From positions 1 through 19,182 of the forward strand of contig JAFWWX010000076.1 in the NCBI GenBank assembly GCA_017517985.1: a DNA stretch of 19,182 nucleotides, read 5' to 3'. Source of the stretch: Clostridia bacterium (GTDB lineage: Bacteria > Bacillota_A > Clostridia > Oscillospirales > CAG-382). Below the pieces are notes generated by a model. It saw nothing but the letters and a program-made list of their open reading frames with translations, ran no database searches and had not been told where the DNA came from. This document shows positions 8,962 to 16,627 of the stretch, piece after piece; position 1 is the stretch's first letter, and the number at the start of each line of letters is the position of its first letter. The position numbers and the translations under genes are program-made.

Positions 8962-10095
8962 ATGAAATTTACGGTCAACAAATCTGAACTTCAGAAAGCT
9001 ATGCTTCCGGTAACCTACGGTGTATCCAATGTAAACAATCCGGACTACAAATCCTTGCTTATGGAGGTAAAGGGTGACGAGCTTATAATTTTCTCCTATG
9101 ACCTTGAAAAGGGTATTAAGACCACAATTCAGGTTGATGGTGATAAAGACGGTAAGGTTGAAGCAGATGCACAGAAGCTTTATGCAATTATCGGAGCTAT
9201 GGATGATGGCGACCTTACAATTGAAGTGGACGGAAACTTCCTTATAAGAGTAGCAGGACAGAATACCGATTTCCAGATTCTCGGAAAAGACGGTCACGGA
9301 TTCCCAAATATTCCAAATATTGAAGGAGATTTTGGCTATAAACTTACAAAAAGTAAACTTAGAAGTATTATAAACAGAACAGTATTCTCAGTATCAAACA
9401 ATGAATCAAATCCTGTTTTTACAGGCTCACTCTTTGAAATAGATGGTGACAAGCTCAAGGTAGTTGCCCTTGACAGAAACAGAATAGCTGTCAGAATGGA
9501 AAGCGTAATTTCCGATATTTCCGGTGAAATGGCTATGACAAGATTTGTTATTCCCGGAAAGGCAGAAAATGACCTTCTTCGTATTCTTGCGGATACCGAT
9601 GAAGAAATAGCTGTCAGAATGACGAGAAAGCACATTATATTTACCTTTGATAATATCTACTACATCTCAAGACTTCTTGAGGGAGATTTTATGAATTATA
9701 AAAGACTTCTTCTTCCGGAAAACAAATTTGAGCTGACAGTAAATACAAAGGACTTCCTGGAATCTGTTACAAGAGCTGCAATTCTTCTTGAAAGCTACAA
9801 AAATAACTTCCTTATAGTAAATCTTGCGGAAGGAAAAATGAATGTAAGCTGTTCAACAGAGTTTGGTAAGGTTGACGATATAATTGAAAGTACATTTATA
9901 AAGGGAGAAGGAGAAACCCTTAAAATAGGCTTTAACCATAGAATACTTATAGACGCACTGCGTGCTGTCGGTGAGGATGAAGTAAAGCTCACCTTTAACG
10001 GTGCAACAAACCCCATTATTTTCTCGCCTGTTCATAATGATGAACTAGATGACGAAAGATTCCTTTATGTTGTAATGCCGGTACAGCTCAGATAA
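8962..10095 (+). CDS. dnaN: DNA polymerase III subunit beta (sliding clamp)
   Basis: The beta clamp encircles DNA and tethers the replicative polymerase and repair proteins. The 377-residue length is normal. The N-terminal MKFTVNKSELQKAMLPV, the middle NPVFTGSLFEIDGDKLKVVALDR (the LTG/ATDGHR-type region of domain 2) and the C-terminal YVVMPVQLR are diagnostic; the last corresponds to the usual LPM/VMPVQL/R end near the peptide-binding pocket. AAAGGAAG at 8944-8951 is 10 nt from the ATG. The gene follows the putative origin by about 75 nt and precedes recF by 31 nt, so dnaN and recF are probably cotranscribed. The small S4-domain gene rlbA (yaaA), often between them, is absent. Confidence 0.96.
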   Translation: MKFTVNKSELQKAMLPVTYGVSNVNNPDYKSLLMEVKGDELIIFSYDLEKGIKTTIQVDGDKDGKVEADAQKLYAIIGAMDDGDLTIEVDGNFLIRVAGQNTDFQILGKDGHGFPNIPNIEGDFGYKLTKSKLRSIINRTVFSVSNNESNPVFTGSLFEIDGDKLKVVALDRNRIAVRMESVISDISGEMAMTRFVIPGKAENDLLRILADTDEEIAVRMTRKHIIFTFDNIYYISRLLEGDFMNYKRLLLPENKFELTVNTKDFLESVTRAAILLESYKNNFLIVNLAEGKMNVSCSTEFGKVDDIIESTFIKGEGETLKIGFNHRILIDALRAVGEDEVKLTFNGATNPIIFSPVHNDELDDERFLYVVMPVQLR

Positions 10096-10126
10096 AATAA
10101 AATTTTAGGGAGGATATGGGGATATT

Positions 10127-11299
10127 ATGTATGTAACTAATCTACAGGCAAAAAATTTCCGTAATATCCTCAGTCAGGAGATAAATTTTCAAAGGGGGAT
10201 AAATGTACTTTACGGAAAAAATGCCTCCGGTAAAACAAATGCCCTTGAAGCAATATACCTTTTTGCTTCCGGAAAAAGTCTTCGCGGAAGCTTTGAAAAG
10301 GATTTTATTAATAAAAATTCGGACAGTGCAAAAATTTCTATTGAATATGTGACAGATACCGCATTTCAAAATGGTAGAAATATGTCGCTTACCTTCCTTA
10401 GTAATAACAGGAAAATAATGAAATACGGCTATTCGGATATACCTAAAATGTCGGAATTTCTTGGCCATTTCAGAGCTTGCGTATTTACTCCAGATGACCT
10501 TTCACTTGTAAAGGCAGGACCTGAGGAAAGGCGTCGCTTTGCGGATATTTCAATAAGTCAGATAAGTCCGAAATTTGTTCATTGTCTTAATGATTATCAC
10601 AAAATACTTGCTCAGAAAAACGCAGTACTTAAAAATGCACAGCTGACCGGTAAACTTGATAAACAATTATTTGAAATTCTCAATTTTCAGCTAAGTACTG
10701 CAGCAGCAGTTATTGTAAAACAAAGAGCAGGTCTTTTTGAAAAGCTGTCGGAATACGCAAGTGAAATATACAGAAATATTTCAGATGACAGAGAATTCTT
10801 CGGAATGAAGTATATTTCCCAGACAAAAAAAGAGTATCAGGATGAAAATTACACAAAAAAAGCCTATCACGAACTACTTGATAAAAACCGTGAAAGAGAG
10901 CTTAAATACGGAGTATCTCTTATCGGGCCACACAAAGACGATGTATATTTTTATGTAGGTAAAGGAAACGAAATAAAGGAAAGTGATGAAACAACAGACG
11001 AGCTTACCTTTGGTAACGGATTCTCCGCAAAGGCTTTCGGCTCAAGGGGACAGCAGAGAAGTGTTGTACTTTCGCTGAAGCTTTCTCAAGGAGAGCTGTT
11101 TCGGGAGCTATGTGGAGAATATCCGGTATTTCTCCTTGATGATGTATTTTCCGAGCTGGATTCCGGAAGACGAAACTATATTCTTTCTGATATTGATAAA
11201 AAGCAAATTATAATTACCTGCTGTGACTGTGATATATTCGGAAACTTTAAAAATTATCACAGAATCCTTGTTGAAGAAGGAACATACAGAGAGGGGTAA
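10127..11299 (+). CDS. recF: DNA replication and repair protein RecF
   Basis: RecF is an SMC-like ATPase that, with RecO and RecR, helps load RecA at gapped DNA. The 390 residues show the N-terminal LQAKNFRNI segment, Walker A GKNASGKT at residues 30-37, the RecF region PDDLSLVKAGPEERRRF, the ABC-type signature SRGQQRS and Walker B VFLLDDVFSELD. AGGGAGGA lies at 10107-10114, 12 nt from this ATG. An ATG at 10116 opens only a six-codon out-of-frame ORF that overlaps the recF start, and it is too close to that site to be used well. The gene ends in a weak hairpin (11298-11318). Confidence 0.95.
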   Translation: MYVTNLQAKNFRNILSQEINFQRGINVLYGKNASGKTNALEAIYLFASGKSLRGSFEKDFINKNSDSAKISIEYVTDTAFQNGRNMSLTFLSNNRKIMKYGYSDIPKMSEFLGHFRACVFTPDDLSLVKAGPEERRRFADISISQISPKFVHCLNDYHKILAQKNAVLKNAQLTGKLDKQLFEILNFQLSTAAAVIVKQRAGLFEKLSEYASEIYRNISDDREFFGMKYISQTKKEYQDENYTKKAYHELLDKNRERELKYGVSLIGPHKDDVYFYVGKGNEIKESDETTDELTFGNGFSAKAFGSRGQQRSVVLSLKLSQGELFRELCGEYPVFLLDDVFSELDSGRRNYILSDIDKKQIIITCCDCDIFGNFKNYHRILVEEGTYREG

Positions 11300-11318
11300 A
11301 AGGGAAAATCACCTTTTT
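11298..11318 (+). terminator. Weak intrinsic terminator after recF
   Basis: AAAAGG (11298-11303) and CCTTTTT (11312-11318) can pair across an 8-nt loop, overlapping the recF stop codon. The 6-bp stem is weak. A second small hairpin, CGTTC and GAACG around AAA (11380-11392), followed by GAAGTTTTTT, could share the task. Confidence 0.35.
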
Positions 11319-11402
11319 AATTCCGATAAAAACAGAATTCTTGTTTTGAAAAAAACTCAGCAAAAAAAGATTGCAAAAGCGTTCAAAGAACGGAAGTTTT
11401 TT

Positions 11403-11452
11403 CGGCTCCCTTGTGTAAAGGGAGCTGTCACCGAAGGGGACTGAGGGATTGT
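11403..11452 (+). repeat. Hairpin repeat with GCTCCCTT/AAGGGAGC arms
   Basis: GCTCCCTT (11405-11412) and AAGGGAGC (11418-11425) form a perfect 8-bp stem. TGTCACCGAAGGGGA (a second, decayed hairpin) and CTGAGGGATTGT follow. From memory this resembles a repeat common in genomes of gut Clostridia, but I could not search for it. It lies in the recF-walR gap, which holds no gene that I can support. Confidence 0.55.
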
Positions 11453-11532
11453 TTAAATTAAAGGGAAACCTCTCTCTAAAACCCAATTTAATATAAATCT
11501 CTTGTTTGTGTTTCAAACAAAACGGCACAAAT

Positions 11533-11556
11533 GGGCGGATGATATCTGCCCCTACA
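11533..11556 (-). repeat. REP-like palindrome, intergenic copy d
   Basis: Arms GGGCGGAT (11533-11540) and ATCTGCCC (11544-11551) surround GAT, with CTACA after it. It has one mismatch relative to copy b and the same orientation. It lies about 120 nt upstream of the walR-like gene. Confidence 0.75.
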
Positions 11557-11677
11557 ATTCATATAAAGACGAAGAATTCTCGTAAAAAAGCGGAGAGGCT
11601 TAAGCAAATATAAAATTTGAAAACAATAAAATTAACATAAAAAATTATTACCCGTACATAAGAAAGGAGAATACACA

Positions 11678-12391
11678 ATGAACGAACAGAAGAAAATTCT
11701 CATCGTAGAAGATGAAAAGGACATTTCAGAAATTCTCTCTTATAATATACAGCGTCAGGGTTATGCCATTGACACAGCCTATGACGGTGAAACAGGTCTT
11801 TCAAAAGCACTTACCGGTGAATTTGACCTTATTCTCCTTGATGTTATGCTTCCGAAAATGGACGGCTTTGAAATCTGCCGTAGAGTTCGTGAAAAGCTTC
11901 AGACACCCATAATTATTCTTACCGCCCGTGAGGAAGAAACGGACAAAATTATGGGACTTGACCTTGGTGCAGATGACTATATGACAAAGCCTTTTAGCAT
12001 AGGTGAGCTTACCTCCAGAATCAAGGCAAATATAAGAAGATATTCGGGAGAAATGAAAAACCTTGTCGGTGCTGATAATTCCGACGGCTCAGTTATAAAA
12101 ATCGGTGAACTTGTAATTGATACGGAAAATGTATCTGTAAAAAAATCCGGAAAGGAAATTTCCCTTTCAAAAAAGGAATACGACCTCTTATCTTTCCTTG
12201 CAAAAAACAAAGGCTCGAAATTTCCCCAGGACAAACTGCTTGAATCTGTCTGGGGTTACGGTGATTACTATGATTTGCGTACCGTTGATGTTACGGTAAG
12301 ACGACTCAGACAGAAAATTGAAGACGACGCTTCGTCGCCGAAATATATTCTCAATATGAGATCTGTCGGATATTATATTGCCGAGGAATGA
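11678..12391 (+). CDS. walR: OmpR-family response regulator, WalR-like
   Basis: This 237-residue DNA-binding regulator has a receiver domain (about 5-120) and a winged-helix Trans_reg_C domain (about 135-235). The acidic pocket E11/D12, phospho-acceptor D55 in LILLDVMLP, T82 and K104 are all present. The C-terminal WGYGDYYDLRTVDVTVRRLRQKIED and SVGYYI match WalR/PhoB-type regulators, and WalR of B. subtilis most closely in my judgement. WalR usually controls peptidoglycan hydrolase genes. AAAGGAGA (11663-11670) sets the start. A sensor kinase follows, but only after 610 bp of repeats rather than directly. I see no yycH/yycI/yycJ. A PhoB-like role cannot be excluded. Confidence 0.75.
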   Translation: MNEQKKILIVEDEKDISEILSYNIQRQGYAIDTAYDGETGLSKALTGEFDLILLDVMLPKMDGFEICRRVREKLQTPIIILTAREEETDKIMGLDLGADDYMTKPFSIGELTSRIKANIRRYSGEMKNLVGADNSDGSVIKIGELVIDTENVSVKKSGKEISLSKKEYDLLSFLAKNKGSKFPQDKLLESVWGYGDYYDLRTVDVTVRRLRQKIEDDASSPKYILNMRSVGYYIAEE

Positions 12392-12430
12392 TATTCAATA
12401 ATTCAGAATTTCAAATTCGTCCTTCTCTTC

Positions 12431-12676
12431 GTTAGGGGCGTTGCCCCCAACACCCCGGACTGTGGAGTCGAGGACTCCCTTGACCCACAATTTTGCCCGA
12501 CTCGCAAAGCTCCTCGGGCTGGGAGATGATATTTCCAACAGTGCGATTGCCTTGTTGCATATAGCATTAGAAAATTGGTTTTAAATTGCATTCCCAAAAT
12601 TTTGCTGTCTGCAATTTTAAACAATAAAAATTTACGCAGTAAATTTTCTCCTCAATTCCGAATTCCGAATTCAGAA
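12431..12676 (+). repeat. Composite intergenic repeat, copy 5 (X plus Y)
   Basis: This is the only copy in the window with nearly all of X and Y in order. Hairpin 1 has GTTAGGGGC and GCCCCCAAC around GTT (one mismatch). Hairpin 2 is damaged on its left arm. Hairpin 3 is at about 12494-12519. Y starts near 12556 and ends with CCGAATT heptamers. A decayed Y tail plus linker (12400-12430) precedes it, as at 200-240. It separates walR from walK. Confidence 0.85.
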
Positions 12677-12777
12677 TTTTATAATTCACCCCCTCCTTTA
12701 GACGCCCCTGCAAAATGGGCAAGTGTATTTGTATAATCTTTATCATTGTATATTTTCAAGCCCCAACAAAGGAGCTT

Positions 12778-12927
12778 AAGTTCGCAGGCGAACTTTAAAG
12801 AATCCTTTGGATTCTTAAGTTGCGAGTTTGTTGAATATAAAAGTTCTTTGCGTAGCATTCTGAAGGTCAGCAAAGCTGACCTTTGAAGAACTCAAAGAGT
12901 TCTTCAAAGTTCGACTTTGTCGAACTT
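12778..12927. repeat. Array of five small perfect hairpins
   Basis: Five different palindromes lie in 150 bp. They are AAGTTCGC/GCGAACTT around AG (12778-12795), AAGAATCC/GGATTCTT around TTT (12798-12816), AAGGTCAGC/GCTGACCTT around AAA (12863-12883), GAAGAACTC/GAGTTCTTC around AAA (12885-12905) and AAGTTCGAC/GTCGAACTT around TTT (12907-12927). All arms are perfect over 8-9 bp. The last three are separated by one base each. No coding sense is seen, and there are no T-tracts as in terminators. Confidence 0.85.
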
Positions 12928-13001
12928 CATAAGCTACCCGTCGGAGACCTCTCGTAAAAAAGCGGTGAGACCCAAACAATAAAAAAATCGGTGGTGTAAA
13001 A

Positions 13002-14810
13002 GTGAACAGAAACCTGAATTCCAAGCTTGTCCAGATATTTATAACCTTCATCATAAGCGTTATGATAGTTGTCGGTGTAATTCTCCTGAACAGCGTCTTT
13101 GATTTTTACCGTAACGACTTTGTTGAAAGTATGGACAGTGCATTTTCAAGGGAAAATATTCATAAAGAGCTTTCGGCAAACCTTAACGGTGATAATCATG
13201 CAAAGCAGAATAAAGAGCTTTTACTCACCTATTCGGGAGTATTTGGTTTTGGTAGTAACAGAAGCTTTTATATTCTGGATACAAACGGCAATGTACTTGC
13301 AACAAATGCGGGCGATTCCGGTAAAGCTCCGGAAAAAACCGCAAATCTGCTCTCGGCTATGAACGGTGAAACCGGAAAAAAACAGTCACTTGGTGCTGAT
13401 ATAATGGACTACGCCTACTATCTTAAAAGTGGCGATAAAGAGTGCATTATATATATAACCGACAGTCTGTCGCAGATGAAATCCCTTACCTGGATGCTGT
13501 TCTCCATTATCATTCAGGCTCTGCTTGTGGGTCTTATTATCGCAGTTATACTTTCATTTTTCCTAGCACAGGCAATAACCTCTCCCCTTGAAAAAATCAC
13601 TGCGGGAACAATGAAAATTTCCACCGGAGATTATTCTCACCGACTTGAAAATTCCTCAAATGACGAAATAGGTGTCTTAACCCGAAACTTTAATTCAATG
13701 GCACAGGTTATTGAAAATACTCTTGAGGCAGTAAACGGTGAAAAGGAAAAGCTTTCAAAAATCATAGGTTGTCTCGGTGACGGCGTTGCCGCCTTTGATA
13801 CAAACGGTAAACTTATGTTTATCAATAAGTCTGCACGCAAAATGCTTGGAATTTACAAAAACGAGGAAATTGACTTTGAAGGCTTTACCGGAAAAATGGA
13901 TGTACCGATAAGTCCACAGTTTTTGAAAATGTCCAAAAATATCAATATCAAGGAGCATAAAATAGAAAATAGCTCAAACAAAGGAATTACAGCCGATATT
14001 GAGTTTGCGACATTCTCTTATGATAAAAGCGAAACAGGTTTTCTTGCAGTAATTCAGGATGTTACGGAAAAGTCTCTGCTTGAAAAGTCACGACGAGAAT
14101 TTATTGCAAATGTATCCCACGAGCTTCGTACTCCGCTGACAAGTATAAAGGGTGCTACGGAAACCGTTATGATGGACGATGAAATGCCGGAGAGTATGAG
14201 AAAGAGGTTTCTCGGTATTGTCATAAACGAATCCGACAGAATGACAAGAATCGTCAAAGACCTTCTTGTTCTCTCTCGTTTCGACAACAGAAAAATGACC
14301 TGGCAATCCCAGAGCTTCCCGGCAGGAGTTATGATAAATCAGATATGTACCGCGCTTCGTACAAGTGCAGAACATAAAAATCACAGCCTTGAATGTTATG
14401 CCGAGGAAACAAAGCTCGGAACACTCAAAGCTGATAAGGAAAGAATCGAGCAGGTACTTACAAACATAATAGGAAATGCCATAAAGTATACCCCCGAGGG
14501 CGGTACAATAAAGGTCAAGGCGGAAAACTTCAAGGGCAAAAAGAAAGAACATTTAAATCCGGAGCCCTTTATAAGAATAGCTGTTTCCGACAACGGTATA
14601 GGTATCCCGAAGGAAGACCTGCCAAGGCTCTTTGAAAGATTCTACCGTGTTGATAAATCCAGAACCTCGGATATGGGCGGTACAGGACTTGGGCTTTCTA
14701 TAGCCAAGGAAATTATAGAGGCTCACAACGGAAATATTTATGTTGAGTCAAATGAAAACATCGGTACAACAGTTACAATTGAGCTTCCGCTTGATACAGG
14801 CATTGAATAA
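13002..14810 (+). CDS. walK: Sensor histidine kinase, WalK-like
   Basis: This 602-residue membrane kinase would phosphorylate the WalR-like regulator. Domains in order: TM1 (about 10-31), an extracytoplasmic sensor domain (about 32-162), TM2 (about 164-188), HAMP (189-242), PAS (about 252-355), HisKA with H373 in FIANVSHELRTPLTS, and HATPase_c with N492 in NIIGNAIKYTPEGG, then DNGIGIP and GTGLGLSIA. The TM-sensor-TM-HAMP-PAS order is that of WalK/PhoR-type kinases. The start is GTG at 13002, with only GGTGGTG (12990-12996) as ribosome site. The gap to walR holds repeats and hairpins, so walK may need its own promoter or readthrough. Two small envelope genes follow. Confidence 0.75.
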   Translation: MNRNLNSKLVQIFITFIISVMIVVGVILLNSVFDFYRNDFVESMDSAFSRENIHKELSANLNGDNHAKQNKELLLTYSGVFGFGSNRSFYILDTNGNVLATNAGDSGKAPEKTANLLSAMNGETGKKQSLGADIMDYAYYLKSGDKECIIYITDSLSQMKSLTWMLFSIIIQALLVGLIIAVILSFFLAQAITSPLEKITAGTMKISTGDYSHRLENSSNDEIGVLTRNFNSMAQVIENTLEAVNGEKEKLSKIIGCLGDGVAAFDTNGKLMFINKSARKMLGIYKNEEIDFEGFTGKMDVPISPQFLKMSKNINIKEHKIENSSNKGITADIEFATFSYDKSETGFLAVIQDVTEKSLLEKSRREFIANVSHELRTPLTSIKGATETVMMDDEMPESMRKRFLGIVINESDRMTRIVKDLLVLSRFDNRKMTWQSQSFPAGVMINQICTALRTSAEHKNHSLECYAEETKLGTLKADKERIEQVLTNIIGNAIKYTPEGGTIKVKAENFKGKKKEHLNPEPFIRIAVSDNGIGIPKEDLPRLFERFYRVDKSRTSDMGGTGLGLSIAKEIIEAHNGNIYVESNENIGTTVTIELPLDTGIE

Positions 14811-14836
14811 AGAGTAGAGTTTTATCTGGAGGAAAT

Positions 14837-15295
14837 ATGGGTCTTAATAATATAGGAACATTAATATATATAGTATTTGCAGGAATAATTTTTGCTTATA
14901 TTTATACTTATTATTCGGGAAAGGTTCTCGGAGGCTTTGTAAGAAAGCTATCGAAAGGTGGATTTGACAGTCAGGAGAATACGGCAACCTTATCAGAGCT
15001 TTGCTATTCAAAAATTTCCGTTTTTCTTATTTCTCTGTCCCTTGGCGAGAGTGCATCCCTCAGAAAATATGTTTCTGCAGTGTTTACTCCCGATGAGCTG
15101 GCAGTAGGTAAAGAAAAGGGAATTGAACAGAGATACTATCTTCCAAAAGAAAATATTGAGATTGCAGAAAAGAGATACAACGGTGAAAATATGAGTTTTG
15201 TAAAGCTCATTTGTGGAATTTTGATACTTGTGGTTGCATCAGCCATATGTGCAAAAATTTTTCCGTACGCTATATCAATGGTTAAAGGTGCGTAA
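14837..15295 (+). CDS. Unknown two-span membrane protein
   Basis: I do not recognise this 152-residue protein. It has a membrane segment at about 8-25 (IYIVFAGIIFAYIYTYY), a middle region of about 95 residues rich in charge and serine, and a second membrane segment at about 121-142 (LICGILILVVASAICAKIF). The middle probably faces the cytoplasm because KVLGGFVRKLSK after TM1 is basic, but that is inference. GGAGGA lies at 14828-14833, close to the ATG. It begins 26 bp after walK, so it is probably cotranscribed and might affect the kinase as YycH/YycI do for WalK, although it does not resemble them. Confidence 0.8.
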   Translation: MGLNNIGTLIYIVFAGIIFAYIYTYYSGKVLGGFVRKLSKGGFDSQENTATLSELCYSKISVFLISLSLGESASLRKYVSAVFTPDELAVGKEKGIEQRYYLPKENIEIAEKRYNGENMSFVKLICGILILVVASAICAKIFPYAISMVKGA

Positions 15296-15403
15296 AAATA
15301 AAAATCTATAAACTGTAGTTTTGATAATATAGGTATCAGAAAAGCGACGATTGTTAGATGAATAATCATATTTTTTGAAAGAATTTCAGAAGGAGGGAAA
15401 CTG

Positions 15404-16174
15404 ATGCTTCAGGATTTTATAAAGAAAAATTATTGGACAATAATAATAATAGTTCTGATTCTTACTTTTTTATGTGCAAAAACTGTGACGGGACTTGGCT
15501 ACAGATATATCGAGCTTGACAGCGGGATAAAATATTTCGGCAAGGTTGACAGCATCGGCTATCCCACAACCGGAAGAATTTTCTATCCCGACGGAAACCG
15601 TGGTAAAATAGATACTGGAAAGAACAGGATAGTTTATGAGGACAACAGCGTATATACAGGAGAGCTGTCGGGACTTGAGCGTGACGGCAACGGAAAAATG
15701 GAATACGCGGATACAAGTGTATATACCGGAGAATTTTTAGATGACAAAATTACCGGCAAAGGAACACTTGTCGGAAAGAACTCCGAACAGTATACCGGTA
15801 ATTTTCTTGACGGAGAGAAAAGCGGAACAGGTACATACCTTTACAGCGACGGAAGTATATATTCCGGTAACTTTGAAAAGGACAAGAGAAACGGCACAGG
15901 AACTTTAAAATATGCCGATGGAAATGTATATGATGGATATTTCAAGGATAATTTAAAACACGGTAGCGGAACTTTTGTATATGCTAACGGCGACACCTAT
16001 GTGGGAAGTTTTGAAAAGGACTTAAAACACGGTAACGGAACATATACCTGGGCTTCCGGAATAAGATATACCGGAAGCTTCTTTGAAGATGAAATAAGCG
16101 GTTATGGTACAATGAGTTTTCCCGACGGAACGGTTTATGAGGGAGAATTTGCCGATGGCAAGCCTGTTTCGTAA
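15404..16174 (+). CDS. Membrane-anchored MORN-repeat protein
   Basis: An N-terminal membrane anchor or uncleaved signal (about 11-25, TIIIIVLILTFLCA) is followed by a linker and eight MORN repeats. The repeats start at residues 84, 107, 130, 153, 176, 199, 222 and 245, an exact 23-residue period. The core is YxGxFxxDxxxGxGTxxYxDG, as in YSGNFEKDKRNGTGTLKYAD. A partial earlier unit may start at Y44. MORN repeats form elongated beta sheets that bind proteins or lipids; the function here is unknown. AGGAGG (15391-15396) gives a strong start. The 108-bp gap from the upstream membrane protein shows no clear terminator, so it may belong to the walK transcript. A terminator follows at 16302. Confidence 0.85.
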   Translation: MLQDFIKKNYWTIIIIVLILTFLCAKTVTGLGYRYIELDSGIKYFGKVDSIGYPTTGRIFYPDGNRGKIDTGKNRIVYEDNSVYTGELSGLERDGNGKMEYADTSVYTGEFLDDKITGKGTLVGKNSEQYTGNFLDGEKSGTGTYLYSDGSIYSGNFEKDKRNGTGTLKYADGNVYDGYFKDNLKHGSGTFVYANGDTYVGSFEKDLKHGNGTYTWASGIRYTGSFFEDEISGYGTMSFPDGTVYEGEFADGKPVS

Positions 16175-16230
16175 GGGTGGCTTATACCACAAGTTTTTCT
16201 AATATTAATTAGTAAACAATTATTACAAGA

Positions 16231-16330
16231 GGCTGTAGCAAAATTTGCAAAACGCACAAAACAATGGAACGACACAGGTCATTCCCTACTGTACAATATA
16301 TGGGCTGTAACAATTCATTTTGCTACGGCC
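16231..16330. repeat. 100-bp element with 14-bp inverted ends
   Basis: GGCTGTAGCAAAAT (16231-16244) is the inverse of ATTTTGCTACGGCC (16317-16330) at 13 of 14 positions. The interior is non-coding. It could be a MITE-like remnant, although I see no target duplication. The right end also belongs to the terminator hairpin, so the left arm could compete with that hairpin. Confidence 0.45.
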
Positions 16331-16340
16331 CGTTTTTTAT
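16302..16340 (+). terminator. Intrinsic terminator after the MORN gene
   Basis: GGGCTGTA (16302-16309) pairs with TACGGCCC (16324-16331), with one G-T wobble and a 14-nt loop, and GTTTTTTAT follows. It lies about 130 nt after the MORN stop and would end the walK-to-MORN transcript. Confidence 0.75.
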
Positions 16341-16366
16341 ATAACGAAATCCACGCTAGTCGCATG

Positions 16367-16437
16367 GTTCAAAAAAGGTTAACCTGTGAACAAAGAATGT
16401 TTCACATTCTTCGTTGGGGCAGGGCTCTGCTCTGCCC
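16367..16437. repeat. Second hairpin cluster
   Basis: GTTCA/TGAAC (16367-16391) encloses the palindrome AGGTTAACCT. AAGAATGT/ACATTCTT surround TTC (16393-16411), and GGGCAGGGC/GCTCTGCCC surround TCT with one wobble (16417-16437). GTCTTTTTCC follows, so the last hairpin could act as a weak plus-strand terminator. The design matches the array at 12778. Confidence 0.7.
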
Positions 16438-16532
16438 GTCTTTTTCCTCTATTCGAGGGAGCCTGAAAAAAATATCTCCCATTCAGTCAGGAATGTGGTT
16501 GAATAGAAAAAACATAACGCAGAGCATTATTA

Positions 16533-16565
16533 AAAAGGGTACGGATATTATCCGCACCCTTTTAC
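16533..16565 (-). terminator. Terminator of the penicillin-binding protein gene, with a REP-like core
   Basis: On the minus strand AAAAGGGTGCGGATA pairs with TATCCGTACCCTTTTT, including one G-U wobble, and T-rich DNA follows. On the plus strand that position is an A-C mismatch, so the minus strand is favoured. It lies about 65 nt after the stop at 16628. The core CGGATATTATCCG equals the core of REP copy a. Confidence 0.7.
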
Positions 16566-16627
16566 AAATAGCCAACCGCTAATAAATATTAGATATATTT
16601 TTCGTTTTCGGACAAAGCCAATGTTCC

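Noticed and set aside
12403..12873. Minus-strand ORFs between walR and walK
   Set aside because: They lie in the composite repeat and hairpin region and show no protein likeness.
12778..12927. CRISPR array
   Set aside because: The units differ in sequence from each other and have no constant spacer length; they are separate palindromes.
16364..16582. ORF of 72 codons after the MORN gene
   Set aside because: It spans the hairpin cluster and the minus-strand terminator, has no ribosome site, and shows no recognisable protein.
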